This document shows positions 17,597-25,625 of a DNA stretch of 64,000 nt, in pieces. The stretch comes from an uncultured Collinsella sp. GTDB taxonomy: Bacteria > Actinomycetota > Coriobacteriia > Coriobacteriales > Coriobacteriaceae. The notes under the pieces are model-generated. The model was not told the origin of the DNA. It searched no databases and saw nothing but the letters and a program-made list of their open reading frames with translations. The stretch spans positions 13,505 to 77,504 of the forward strand of contig CATYEN010000007.1 of NCBI GenBank assembly GCA_958405565.1. Reading direction: 5' to 3'. Made by a program: the position numbers and the translations under genes. Numbering within the stretch: the stretch's first letter is position 1; each line of letters starts with the position of its first letter.

Positions 17597-19105
17597 CTAA
17601 CGCCCGCGCCCTGCACAGAGTTCGATTCTCCGCGGTACGGGCTGGAAATAAAAAGGCAGGTAGATATGAGTATCTACCTGCCTGTTACTTATGGTGGAGC
17701 TGGCGTTCATTCGGTCGAACACGCCCTCCCCCGACTCGTCGAAGGTGAAGGCGATGCGCAGCCCGTCGCCGCCGTCCGGCCCGCCGAGCACCACGCGCGA
17801 GACGAACGTGCGCAGTATCGTGGCCGTGTCCATCTTGGCCGCCATGGCGTCCAGCCAGTACAGGGCGCGGTCGCGGTCCAGGCTCGCGCCCTCCACGGCC
17901 TTGGCCACGGCCAGCTCGTCGCGCAGCAGGTCCTGGCGGCGCTTCAGCGCGTCTATGCGCTCCTTGCCGCCCGGAGGCGCGATGCCCGACTCGATGGCCG
18001 CCCATATGTTGGCGTAGGCCGTCTCTATCCTAGCCAGCTCGCCCTCGATGATCGCGCTCTGCGGCTTCTCGTCGGCGCGCTCCTCCTCGGCGTCGGCCAG
18101 CAGCTCGGCGATGCGCCGGCGGTTCTCCTCGCTCCCGAGGGCGCGGCGCACGGCCTCGGCCACGCGCTCCTCCACGTCGTCGCGGCCGACCGTCCGCCTG
18201 CACTCACGGCATCGGTAGTAGTAGTACGTCGAGCCGGATGCGCTCGTGCCGCTCGTGCCCGTCATGGGCGCGCCGTCCGCGCCGTCGAACAGCTTGCCCG
18301 TGAGCATGAAGTCCGATGCGCTCGCGCGCTTGCGCGGCCTGTGCCTGTCGTTCAGCAACCTGATCACCCTCTCGACGTCCTCCATGGGCACGATGGCGGG
18401 CATCCCGCCCGGGACCGTGACCCCGGCATAGCTGTACTCGCCGCCGTTCTCCCTCCGCATGAGGATGCGGCGCACCGTCTGGAAGCGCCACTTGCCGCCC
18501 TTCTTGGTGCGGTACGGCTCCCACGCCCTCACGACGTCGGCGACCGTCTTCCCTTCGAGCAGCATCCTGGTGCCCATCCTGATGACGGCGGCCTCCTGGT
18601 CGTTGACCTGGTAGACGCCGTCCACGATATCCCAGCCGTAGCGCACGCACCCGTTGGCCATGCACCGCTGGGCGTTCTTTTGGATGCCCTCGCGGATGCG
18701 CTCCGCGTCGACCGCGCTCTCGTACTCGGCGAGCAGTTCGAGCATGCCGAGCTGCAGCACGCCCGCCGAGCCGCCCGCTATGTCCTCACCCGCGTACAGT
18801 ATCTCGACGCGGCTGCGGCGCAGCATGATGCGCGCCATGGCCATCTCGTCGCGGTTGCGCATGATGCGCGTCACCTTCCAGATCACCACGAAATCGAACA
18901 GCCCGCGCCTTGCGTCGGCCATCATGCGCTGGAACTCCGCGCGGTCGGTGTTGGTGCCGGTCTGCGCGTAGTCGCAGTACTCCGCGACCACCGTCAGCTC
19001 GTTTTCGCGGCAGTAGTCGCGGGACTTCTCCACCTGTATCTCGATGGACTCGCTACGCTGGTTGTGGCTGGAGAAGCGGGCATATATCGCCGCACGTCCG
19101 CCCAT
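17597..19105 (-). CDS. int: Large serine recombinase (phage integrase)
   Basis: 502 residues. It integrates and excises the prophage through a 5' phosphoserine intermediate. Catalytic Ser12 lies in YARFSSHNQ; then the resolvase core, a recombinase domain and a C-terminal coiled coil. The zinc ribbon is odd: where relatives have CGxCG after LTGKLF, this protein reads LFDGADG, while the later Cys pair (YRCREC) is kept, so only half of the zinc site remains. The last roughly 20 codons run through a terminator hairpin and a 21-bp repeat, suggesting that the tail was changed by integration. It starts 2 bp after the stop of the gene upstream. Confidence 0.85.
   Translation of the reverse strand: MGGRAAIYARFSSHNQRSESIEIQVEKSRDYCRENELTVVAEYCDYAQTGTNTDRAEFQRMMADARRGLFDFVVIWKVTRIMRNRDEMAMARIMLRRSRVEILYAGEDIAGGSAGVLQLGMLELLAEYESAVDAERIREGIQKNAQRCMANGCVRYGWDIVDGVYQVNDQEAAVIRMGTRMLLEGKTVADVVRAWEPYRTKKGGKWRFQTVRRILMRRENGGEYSYAGVTVPGGMPAIVPMEDVERVIRLLNDRHRPRKRASASDFMLTGKLFDGADGAPMTGTSGTSASGSTYYYYRCRECRRTVGRDDVEERVAEAVRRALGSEENRRRIAELLADAEEERADEKPQSAIIEGELARIETAYANIWAAIESGIAPPGGKERIDALKRRQDLLRDELAVAKAVEGASLDRDRALYWLDAMAAKMDTATILRTFVSRVVLGGPDGGDGLRIAFTFDESGEGVFDRMNASSTISNRQVDTHIYLPFYFQPVPRRIELCAGRGR
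17616..17636 (+). repeat. 21-bp direct repeat, copy 2, inside the integrase 3' end
   Basis: Second copy of the 21-bp repeat, 211 bp from the first. It lies within the last codons of the serine recombinase and beside its terminator hairpin. It marks the likely region of the left prophage junction, but no clear direct partner was found at the right end. Confidence 0.65.
17647..17683 (-). terminator. Intrinsic terminator overlapping the integrase 3' end
   Basis: Perfect 13-bp stem (17654-17666/17671-17683) with a 4-base loop, followed on the minus strand by TTTTTATTT. A terminator within a coding frame implies that the native gene may end earlier or that the tail is foreign. Confidence 0.8.
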
Positions 19106-19107
19106 GG

Positions 19108-19797
19108 CTACCTGCCTAATGTGTAAAGAGTTGGCGGAGTATCGCCTGTCGGACTCATTTCGCTGATTCGGGAGACGACGAGTTCTCCGTTAACGACCTT
19201 TGAAGTCACTTTCCAATAGTGGCCGAACGCGGCACCGTTTTCGAAAAGCGCGTACTCGCTTTCAATCCTTCCCGGATTCCCGTCCGGCAACAAGCTGGCG
19301 GTCATCGTGATATGGGTCCTCGGCGACCGGGGTTTGCGCATCATCCCGGAATCGTATTCAAACCGGAACGGAAACTTCGACACCCGACCGGTTTTTTCCG
19401 TAAACGGGATGCACCGAATGCCGCAAAGCGGAAAACGCAACAAGCATTTATAGGCATCCGACAGATCAGGCATAGGGACGGAAAACTCGGGAAAACTAGC
19501 AAGGGAATGAGCATCAGCGAGCAAACTGTTGGCCTGACGAACAAGAGCCTCGACTCTCGGAACGTCCTGCGGGGCAATGCTGAACATATCGCGCATGCGC
19601 TCGGTTAAAGTCGTTCTGATTGCTGGTCTTCCTTTGAACTCATAGGGGAAGTCGGGAAACTGGTCAGCCCATTCCGGCTGAAACTCGTCAAATAGTTCGT
19701 CGTAGTTCGACTTCGGGAGTTCCAAACATTCGGGAACATAGGAAACCGGCTCGGCCGTCCTCCTCCCCTTTTGCTTCATAAAATCAAACAAGCCCAT
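19108..19797 (-). CDS. Unrecognised protein in the lysogeny module
   Basis: 229 residues starting MGLFDFMKQKGRR; no motif I recognise and no signal peptide or membrane segment. Base composition is clearly lower in GC (about half) than the surrounding phage genes, suggesting separate acquisition. It lies between repressor and integrase on the same strand, 2 bp from each, so it is expressed in the lysogen. Such a position is typical of genes for superinfection exclusion, host defence or integrase control. The start ATG follows the repressor stop; a longer frame reading into the repressor is not credible. Confidence 0.7.
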   Translation of the reverse strand: MGLFDFMKQKGRRTAEPVSYVPECLELPKSNYDELFDEFQPEWADQFPDFPYEFKGRPAIRTTLTERMRDMFSIAPQDVPRVEALVRQANSLLADAHSLASFPEFSVPMPDLSDAYKCLLRFPLCGIRCIPFTEKTGRVSKFPFRFEYDSGMMRKPRSPRTHITMTASLLPDGNPGRIESEYALFENGAAFGHYWKVTSKVVNGELVVSRISEMSPTGDTPPTLYTLGR

Positions 19798-19799
19798 GG

Positions 19800-20480
19800 C
19801 TACTCCATCTCGTTGGCGGCCTGGAACCACACCACCGTGCCGATCACGCGCACGGGGCCGTCGTCCATGCCGAAGATCATGTCCTCGTAGTCCTCGAAGC
19901 TGTCCGCCGACAGCATCAGCTTGGTGCTGCCCTTGTACCAGCGGCGCATGACCGCGCGGTAGTCCTCGGTCTCCACCACGGCGATGGACCCGTTGGCGGG
20001 CTGGCGGTCGGGGTCGACCAGCACGTGGCTGCCCTCGGGTATGACGCGGTTCATGCAGTCGCCCTCGACCTCCAGAGCGAACGCGCGCGGGTGTCCGGCG
20101 CACACGGACGCGGGCACCTCCACGCGGTGCGCTATCTCCTCCTCGTCGGCGAGCGAGCCGGCGTGCACGCGGCCGAGTGTGAGCAGCGGCACGGTTGCGC
20201 TGCTGGCCACCACGGGGATGGCGCCGGAGGGCATATACGGGCTGCCCTTGGGCTTTTTGGTCACGGGGTCGATGAACGACATCCCGTTATCTTCGATAAT
20301 GTTGCTTTTAGAAATGCGAAAGTAGTCCGCAATCTTTTGTATCGAACCCATACGAGGTTCGGAAAAGCCGCCTTCCCACTGAGAGACGGCACCACGGGAA
20401 ACGCCCGCAATCGAGGCAAGCTGCTCTTGCGTAACGCCGAACAGTTCCCGCAGTTGGATGATGTTCTCGCGAATGCCCAT
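19800..20480 (-). CDS. CI/LexA-like phage repressor with altered peptidase site
   Basis: 226 residues: XRE helix-turn-helix (about 8-60, VTQEQLASIAGVSRGAVSQWE) and a C-terminal S24/LexA peptidase-like domain. It should hold the prophage silent by binding the 20.5-kb control region. The normal catalytic Ser of EGDSM is Cys142 (EGDCMNRV), and the Lys expected in the VKR-type strand is replaced (AVMRRWY, M178). Self-cleavage on SOS induction may therefore be lost or use Cys. CAGGAGGTCGCT precedes the ATG. Confidence 0.85.
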   Translation of the reverse strand: MGIRENIIQLRELFGVTQEQLASIAGVSRGAVSQWEGGFSEPRMGSIQKIADYFRISKSNIIEDNGMSFIDPVTKKPKGSPYMPSGAIPVVASSATVPLLTLGRVHAGSLADEEEIAHRVEVPASVCAGHPRAFALEVEGDCMNRVIPEGSHVLVDPDRQPANGSIAVVETEDYRAVMRRWYKGSTKLMLSADSFEDYEDMIFGMDDGPVRVIGTVVWFQAANEME

Positions 20481-20590
20481 AGCGACCTCCTGTTAACTTC
20501 TCTTGCATTTTATTGCAAAATTAACTTGACATGCAATGCTAGAAAAACTAACCTTTGAGACAGTTCGACAAGCGAAGGAGGTGATAAGGC
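20481..20590. promoter_or_regulatory. Lysis-lysogeny control region between repressor and Cro-like gene
   Basis: 110-bp divergent intergenic region. A rightward promoter is seen: TTGACA at 20526-20531, 17 bp, TAACCT at 20549-20554. Operator candidates are the inverted repeat TTGCATTTTATTGCAA and the motif GCTAGAAAAACTAACC (20538-20553). A near copy of that motif, GCTAGTTAAACTAACC, lies at 20789-20804 after the Cro-like gene. Confidence 0.6.
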
Positions 20591-20797
20591 TTGGCGAAGT
20601 TCAAAACTCTTCGCGAGGCACGCGAAGATGCAGGCTTCACGCAGCAATATATGGCCGATGAACTGGGCGTTTCTCGTCCCACTTATATGAAGATTGAGGA
20701 AAAGCCCGAAAATGCGAGCGTTTTACAGGCGCGCCGCATCTGCGAAATCTTGAGCCGTAGCTACGAAAGCATTTTTTTCGGCAGAAACGCTAGTTAA
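20591..20797 (+). CDS. Cro-like XRE-family regulator
   Basis: 68 residues, nearly all helix-turn-helix (FTQQYMADELGVSRPTYMKIE). First rightward gene opposite the repressor, so a Cro-type switch protein is likely. It uses a TTG start, decided by the excellent AAGGAGGTGAT upstream. No other start fits this domain. Confidence 0.85.
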   Translation: MAKFKTLREAREDAGFTQQYMADELGVSRPTYMKIEEKPENASVLQARRICEILSRSYESIFFGRNAS

Positions 20798-20820
20798 ACT
20801 AACCCGAAGGGAGAACAACC

Positions 20821-21162
20821 ATGACCACCAAGAGCCACCAGCCCGAGTTCGTTGCGGATATCGTCGGCGAAACGCTCGACCGCATCACCGACAAGCGCAA
20901 GCACGTGACGTTCCACTTCGAACCCGCTGAGAACGGCTGCATGGAGGAATCCAAGTACAGCATGATCGACCGCATCGTCTCCACGTGGGGCTTCGAAAGG
21001 AAGCGCGTCATTCCGCTAGAGGCCAGCATGAAGCAGCAGTTCGAACTCGGCGGCATGCAGTTCAACGTCTACGACTCCGTGCAGTTCAGCGTAAACGGCA
21101 AGGGCTGGAGCACCGACTTCAAGCGCATCGAGCGCGACAGCGCCTACGACGTGGAGGAGTAG
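20821..21162 (+). CDS. Phage early protein of unknown function
   Basis: 113 residues, MTTKSHQPEF start, AAGGGAG upstream. Mixed charged sequence with beta-rich C-terminus (FNVYDSVQFSVNGKGWSTDF). No family recognised. It sits right after the Cro-like gene in the early operon. Confidence 0.75.
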   Translation: MTTKSHQPEFVADIVGETLDRITDKRKHVTFHFEPAENGCMEESKYSMIDRIVSTWGFERKRVIPLEASMKQQFELGGMQFNVYDSVQFSVNGKGWSTDFKRIERDSAYDVEE

Positions 21163-21165
21163 GCC

Positions 21166-21412
21166 ATGCTGAACGAGGTGACCGTACGGGGGGGGGTTCA
21201 CCGCCCTCAACGTGAAGAGCGGCAAGTGCGTGCTGCAGTTTGAGCTGGACCCGAAGTACAGGGACTTCATCCCGAAGCTGGTGGAGTTCACGGGCCAGAT
21301 GCTCAACATCCACGTGTACGACGACCAGGAGGTGATGTTCGTGAACGAGGACACCGGGGAGTGCATCTACGAGGACGCCCCGCTTTCGCTGCCGGGCGTC
21401 GCGGGCGAATGA
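21166..21412 (+). pseudogene. Small early gene interrupted by a nine-G tract
   Basis: ATG 21166 opens MLNEVTVRGG, then a run of nine G (21188-21196) shifts the frame and a stop follows within 20 codons. With eight G the frame would continue as FTALNVKSGKCVLQFELD to the stop at 21410-21412, giving about 81 residues. Either the gene is broken, is switched by slippage at the G tract, or the base count is a sequencing error. The second half alone is open from GTG 21212. Function unknown. Confidence 0.6.
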
Positions 21413-21594
21413 CCCCGCAGCAGCGCGCCATGTGCCGCGAGCTGGCGGCCATGATGCGCGAGTTCTACAAGGACCCAGAGAACGAGAGGAAGTTCCAGGA
21501 ATGGAAAAGATCGAGGGAAGGAGGGTGCGCGTCTCAGCCGGCAAGCGAGGGACGCGCACCGAAACGGTTCACTTCCGAACCGAGGACAGTGTAA
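21409..21594 (+). CDS. Small phage protein
   Basis: 61 residues (MTPQQRAMCRELAAMMREFY...). Start overlaps the previous stop as ATGA, the usual coupling in this operon. No domain recognised. Confidence 0.6.
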   Translation: MTPQQRAMCRELAAMMREFYKDPENERKFQEWKRSREGGCASQPASEGRAPKRFTSEPRTV

Positions 21595-21701
21595 CACCCG
21601 AGCAGCGCCGCGAGAGGCTGCAGGCCGTTTTCGCCGCCCTGTTCGTCTGCGCGTGCATCGCCGCCACATGGGCGCTGGAGGCAACAGCATGGCCGAGGTA
21701 G
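21501..21701 (+). CDS. Small membrane protein
   Basis: 66 residues with one transmembrane segment near the C-terminus (VFAALFVCACIAATWALEA) and a basic N-terminal half. It overlaps both neighbours in different frames. It could be a shadow, but the hydrophobic run and overlapping starts argue for a real gene. Confidence 0.5.
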   Translation: MEKIEGRRVRVSAGKRGTRTETVHFRTEDSVTPEQRRERLQAVFAALFVCACIAATWALEATAWPR

Positions 21702-22087
21702 ACGCCAAGGCCCAGGCCCTCGTGGCCAAGGCGTGCGGCTGGGTTGCCTCGAACCCCGATACATGGGCGAAGCTGCGCCGCATCTGCTACCGCCTGATGC
21801 TGGAGGGCCACGTCATCCAGCGCGACAACGTGTACACCCTGGCGTGCCAGAACGGCATGACCGTGAGCGAGGCCAGCGAGTTCAAGCGCGACCACAACCT
21901 GTGGAGCGTGCTGTCCCGCTACATGGTGCTGCAGCGCCCCTCCATGCTGGCCGCCGTGAGCTTCCGCCGCACGCCGGTGGACTCCGTGGACCTGGTGGGC
22001 GCGTGGGAGGCCATCGTGGGCCCAGCCGTTTTCGCCGCCTCCACGCTAACCGAGGCGCAGGGCATCTACGACAGGGGCGCGCAATGA
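21689..22087 (+). CDS. Phage protein of unknown function
   Basis: 132 residues, MAEVDAKAQALVAKACGWV. Mostly helical. GGAGGCAACAGC precedes ATG 21689. Its stop overlaps the RusA start (ATGA). No family recognised. Confidence 0.7.
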   Translation: MAEVDAKAQALVAKACGWVASNPDTWAKLRRICYRLMLEGHVIQRDNVYTLACQNGMTVSEASEFKRDHNLWSVLSRYMVLQRPSMLAAVSFRRTPVDSVDLVGAWEAIVGPAVFAASTLTEAQGIYDRGAQ

Positions 22088-22449
22088 GGTGCGCCGTCAC
22101 GGTCGAGGGCCGAATGCCGAGCCTGAACGACTACATCAGCGCCGAGCGCGCCAACCGCTACAAGGCGGCGGCCATGAAGAAGCGCGAGACGGCGCGCGTG
22201 AGGGCGGCGGCCATGCAGCAGCGCGCGCCGCGCTTCGAGCGCCGGGTGACCGTGCGCACCACGTTCTACGAGCCCGACATGCGCCGCGACGCCGACAACG
22301 TGGGCTTCGCGCGCAAGTTCGTGCTCGACGGCCTGGTGGCGGCGGGCGTAATCAAGGACGACTCCCGCAAGTACGTGGAGCAGTGCCCCGACAGGGTGCT
22401 CACCGACAGGGCGCGCCCCCGCGTGGTCGTGGAGGTGAGCGACGAGTGA
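22084..22449 (+). CDS. rusA: RusA-family Holliday junction resolvase
   Basis: 121 residues. Cuts four-way DNA junctions during phage recombination or before packaging. The family signature is MRRDADNVGFARKFVLDGL followed by AAGVIKDDS, with the Asp residues (RDADN, IKDD) that bind metal. ATG overlaps the previous stop and its own stop overlaps the next GTG. Confidence 0.85.
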   Translation: MRCAVTVEGRMPSLNDYISAERANRYKAAAMKKRETARVRAAAMQQRAPRFERRVTVRTTFYEPDMRRDADNVGFARKFVLDGLVAAGVIKDDSRKYVEQCPDRVLTDRARPRVVVEVSDE

Positions 22450-23003
22450 CCCGCCGAGACAAGGGCAGGCCACACAGGGCGTGGCGCAAGGCCGACCTCG
22501 ACCGCATAGCCGAGCTGGCGGGAAAGGTGCCCGCCCGCGAGATTCGCCGCGAGCTGCGGCTGTCCAAGAACCAGTTGGATAACGCGCGGCGCGTGATCAA
22601 CGCCAGCGGCGGCCACGTGTCCCTGCGCTGCTACCGCCACCGTCTGGAGCTGTGCCCGTCGTGCGGGTGCCGCAGGGCGACCCTCGGCAAGGACGGCATC
22701 TGCGAACCGTGCAGACGCCAGCAGCAGCTTGAGGCCATAGAGGCCCGCATAGCCGAGCTGCTGCCGAGGCTGACCGCAGAGGAGCGCCGCACCTACGAGC
22801 GCACCGAGTGCGGCCGAGAGAGCCGCGCCGACCCCATGCCGCAGGCCCCGGACACCTCGGGCATGAGCCGCTACGCCGCCGACAAGGCAGCAGAGGCGCA
22901 CGACGAGGCCATGGAGCGGTGGCTGTGCCGCTACCTGTACCGCAGGGTCAAGGCGGCGCAGAAGCGCAAGGAGCGCATAGAGAAAAAAGTTCCGAAATCC
23001 TGA
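22446..23003 (+). CDS. Putative DNA-binding zinc-finger protein
   Basis: 185 residues starting at GTG 22446 (GTGA overlap). N-terminal helix-turn-helix-like segment (VPAREIRRELRLSKNQLDNAR), a CxxC...CxxC finger (CPSCGC, CEPC) at about 70-95 and a basic helical C-terminus. Possibly an early gene regulator or replication accessory. No precise family assigned. Confidence 0.7.
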   Translation: MTRRDKGRPHRAWRKADLDRIAELAGKVPAREIRRELRLSKNQLDNARRVINASGGHVSLRCYRHRLELCPSCGCRRATLGKDGICEPCRRQQQLEAIEARIAELLPRLTAEERRTYERTECGRESRADPMPQAPDTSGMSRYAADKAAEAHDEAMERWLCRYLYRRVKAAQKRKERIEKKVPKS

Positions 23004-23045
23004 AAAGTTTTTATCACTTTTAGTTTTCCCAGTTAGGAGACCCAA

Positions 23046-23342
23046 ATGCTCACGGAAATCATCAGCAAGACCGTCGCGGACAAGACGGTGGACAGCATCC
23101 TGAAGCGCATCGAGCGCGCCGTCCCCGTGCCCGAGCCGGGCGACGGCGGCTTCGACGCCGCCATGCGCCAGGCGTTCAACATGGGGGCCGCCTGCATGGC
23201 CGCGCAAATCAAGAACGGCCCCGTGCCCACCAAGCGCATCGCGCTCATGGGCGAGGTGGCCCGCGTGGCGTGCCGCGCCCGCCTGGTGGGCATGGAGTGC
23301 CGCGTGGTCGTAGACGAGGAGGCCCGCGCATGCAATCGCTAG
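23046..23342 (+). CDS. Phage protein of unknown function
   Basis: 98 residues with TTAGGAGACCCAA before ATG 23046, the first clear ribosome-binding site after a 42-bp gap, so possibly a new translational unit. Helical. No motif recognised. It overlaps the next start by 13 bp. Confidence 0.7.
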   Translation: MLTEIISKTVADKTVDSILKRIERAVPVPEPGDGGFDAAMRQAFNMGAACMAAQIKNGPVPTKRIALMGEVARVACRARLVGMECRVVVDEEARACNR

Positions 23343-24613
23343 AGGAGGTCGCGATCTGCGACGTGTACCCCTACGAGCGCGCCGACGGCGAGCCGATGAA
23401 CCCGCGCGACTTCACCACCAGGGAGAGCGCCGAGCACATCGCGGGCCTGGCCGCGCAGTTCAAGGCCAACCGCCTCAACCCCGGCCAGCCCGTCATGAAG
23501 CCCATCCTGTACAAGGAGGGCGGCATCTACTGGATCATCGACGGCGAGTGCCGCGTGCGCGCCATGAGGGCCATCGGCACCGAGCGTTTCCTCGCCGAGG
23601 TCTACGACGACCTGGACGACGCCGAGCTGGCGCGCGTCGAGGCGGCCAAGGCCATGGTGGAGACCGACGCCAAGCTGGGGCTGACCGCCGAGGAGAAGTC
23701 GCGCGGCGTGCAGACCATGCTGGCGCTCGACATCCCCGACGAGGAGGTGGCCGTGGCCGCCCGCACCGACGCGCGCACCGTGGCCAAGGCGCGCCGCGCG
23801 GCCCGCAGGGTGCAGGACGCCGCCTACGACATGACGCTCGACCGCCTGGCCGCCATCGCCGAGTTCGAGGGCGACGACGAGGCCGTGGCAGAGCTGCGCG
23901 ACTGCAAGCAGTCCGAATGGCAGCGCGTGTACGCGGGCCTGAAGGCCAAGGCCGAGCAGAGGCGCAACCGCGCCGAGGTGGTGGCGGTGCTTGCCGACGC
24001 GGGCGTCGAGTTCGTCGACGAATGCCCCGAGGGCTTCGCCGCATGCCGCACGTTTTCCGACTACCGCCCCGACCTGGCGGCGCTGGACGCCTACGTGGCC
24101 GACAACGCGGGCGCGGGGCTTCTGGCCGAGGAGACGTCGTTCGGCGTGACCCTGCTGGCGCCGGTGGCCGAGGGGGCCGACGAGGCCGCACAGGCCGCAG
24201 CCCAGCGCAAGGCCGACTTCCAGGCCGCCTACGAGGACGGCGCGAAGGCGCGTCGCGAGTGGCTTGCCGCCCACGCGGGCGACCTCAAGTCGATGCGCCG
24301 CACGGCGCTGGCGCTGACCTCGTTCGCCATGGAGGCCGAGGCCGTGGAATCGTTCGAGGAGCTGCTGGGCCGGCCCATCGACCGCACGCCCACCGAGCTG
24401 GCCGTGGCCATGGGCTGGCGGGCAGCGTGGGACATGAGCGGCTGGACGGCCTGGAGCCTCATGGAAGGCGGCAGCTCCGTGTACTTCAACCGAGTGACGG
24501 TCGAGAGCGTGACCATCATCTACGAGGCCATGAAGGCCGACGGCTACGAGCCGAACGCGGCCGAGACGGAAACCTACGAGGCGTGCATGGCGCGCCTGGG
24601 AAGCGAGGAGTAA
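23330..24613 (+). CDS. ParB/sulfiredoxin-fold domain protein
   Basis: 427 residues. N-terminal ParB-like nuclease fold: FKANRLNPGQPVMKPIL, then IIDGECRVRAMRAIG (GExRxRA box) and LTAEEKSRGVQTML with an HTH-like region after it. The C-terminal half is long and helical. Phage relatives act in partition, nicking or regulation; here it opens the recombination block, so a DNA-processing role is likely. GAGGAGG precedes ATG 23330. Confidence 0.75.
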   Translation: MQSLEEVAICDVYPYERADGEPMNPRDFTTRESAEHIAGLAAQFKANRLNPGQPVMKPILYKEGGIYWIIDGECRVRAMRAIGTERFLAEVYDDLDDAELARVEAAKAMVETDAKLGLTAEEKSRGVQTMLALDIPDEEVAVAARTDARTVAKARRAARRVQDAAYDMTLDRLAAIAEFEGDDEAVAELRDCKQSEWQRVYAGLKAKAEQRRNRAEVVAVLADAGVEFVDECPEGFAACRTFSDYRPDLAALDAYVADNAGAGLLAEETSFGVTLLAPVAEGADEAAQAAAQRKADFQAAYEDGAKARREWLAAHAGDLKSMRRTALALTSFAMEAEAVESFEELLGRPIDRTPTELAVAMGWRAAWDMSGWTAWSLMEGGSSVYFNRVTVESVTIIYEAMKADGYEPNAAETETYEACMARLGSEE

Positions 24614-25624
24614 ATGAGCGAAGCAGTTGAGGCCGAGATCATCGAGCCCGAGGAGGCCTCGGAGCTGACCGTGGCGTACTCCCCCGCTGTGATCGAGGCC
24701 AACTTCGACGCCCTGGAGGCGCACGTGCGCAGGCTGGTGGCCGACTACGAGGGCGCGACCTACGACATGGGCAAGGACGAGAACGTGAAGGCCGCCAAGC
24801 GCGACCGCGCCTACCTCAACGGCATCGCCAAGGAGATAGACGAGCGCCGCAAGGCCGTGAGCCGCGAGTACACGAAGCCCCTGGCCGCGTTCGAGGACAG
24901 GTGCAAGGCCGTGGCGGGCATCGCGAAGCAGGCAGCCGACGGCATCAAGGCGCAGCTGGACGAGGCAGAGGAGGAGCGCCAGCTGCGCGCGTACGCCAAG
25001 CTGCGGGAGCACTACGAGGAGTTCGCCGGGCTGCTGGCCCCCGTCGTGCCCTATGAGCGTTTCCACGAGAAGCAGTGGACCAACAAGACCTTCGGCGAGG
25101 CGAAGGCATTCAAGGCCCTGGAGGCCAAGGTGGAGCGCCTGGCCCAGGACTGGGAAACCCTCAAGGCGCAGTTCCAGGGCGAGCCGTTCTACGACGAGGC
25201 CGAGCGCGAGCTGTTCGCCACCCTGGACCTGGGCGCGGCCATAACGGCGGCGCACAAGGCCGAGGAGGAGCGCCGGCGCATCGCCGAGCTGAAGGCGGCC
25301 ATGGAGCCGGAACCCGTGGAAGAGCCCGAACCCGAACCCGAAGCGGTGCCCGAGCCCGCGGAATGCCAGCCCGCAGAGTTCCCGCAGCCGCTTGAGCAGA
25401 TGCCCGAGCCGCAGCCCGCGCCCATGCCCGCCCCGGTGCCGCCAGCGCCGCCCGCGCCGGCACCCGTGGCCATGGCGGGCGACCCGTGGACGGTCGTGGT
25501 GCCGTGCGCCACGCGCGAGCAGATGCAGGGCGTCGCGGCGGCCCTCAAGGCGCAGGGCGTCGTGGGCACCATCATGCACGGCACGGTGGGCCAGGTTTAC
25601 GAGCGGATGAACGGAGGCTACTAG
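24614..25624 (+). CDS. DUF1351-type phage protein
   Basis: 336 residues. The N-terminal 220 residues are coiled coil with KRDRAYLNGIAKEIDERRK, typical of DUF1351. A Pro/Glu linker (PEPVEEPEPEPEAVPEPAE) joins a small C-terminal domain (WTVVVPCATREQMQGVAAAL). The family is found next to single-strand annealing proteins, exactly as here, and may help loading. It starts 1 bp after the preceding stop. Confidence 0.75.
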   Translation: MSEAVEAEIIEPEEASELTVAYSPAVIEANFDALEAHVRRLVADYEGATYDMGKDENVKAAKRDRAYLNGIAKEIDERRKAVSREYTKPLAAFEDRCKAVAGIAKQAADGIKAQLDEAEEERQLRAYAKLREHYEEFAGLLAPVVPYERFHEKQWTNKTFGEAKAFKALEAKVERLAQDWETLKAQFQGEPFYDEAERELFATLDLGAAITAAHKAEEERRRIAELKAAMEPEPVEEPEPEPEAVPEPAECQPAEFPQPLEQMPEPQPAPMPAPVPPAPPAPAPVAMAGDPWTVVVPCATREQMQGVAAALKAQGVVGTIMHGTVGQVYERMNGGY

Positions 25625-25625
25625 C

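Noticed and set aside
17332..17616. Open frame between patatin gene and integrase (minus strand)
   Set aside because: Highly basic, low-complexity translation through repeats, no ribosome-binding site or family; treated as intergenic.
16424..19126. 900-residue plus-strand open frame
   Set aside because: Lies opposite the patatin and serine integrase genes, which have clear catalytic motifs; shadow only.
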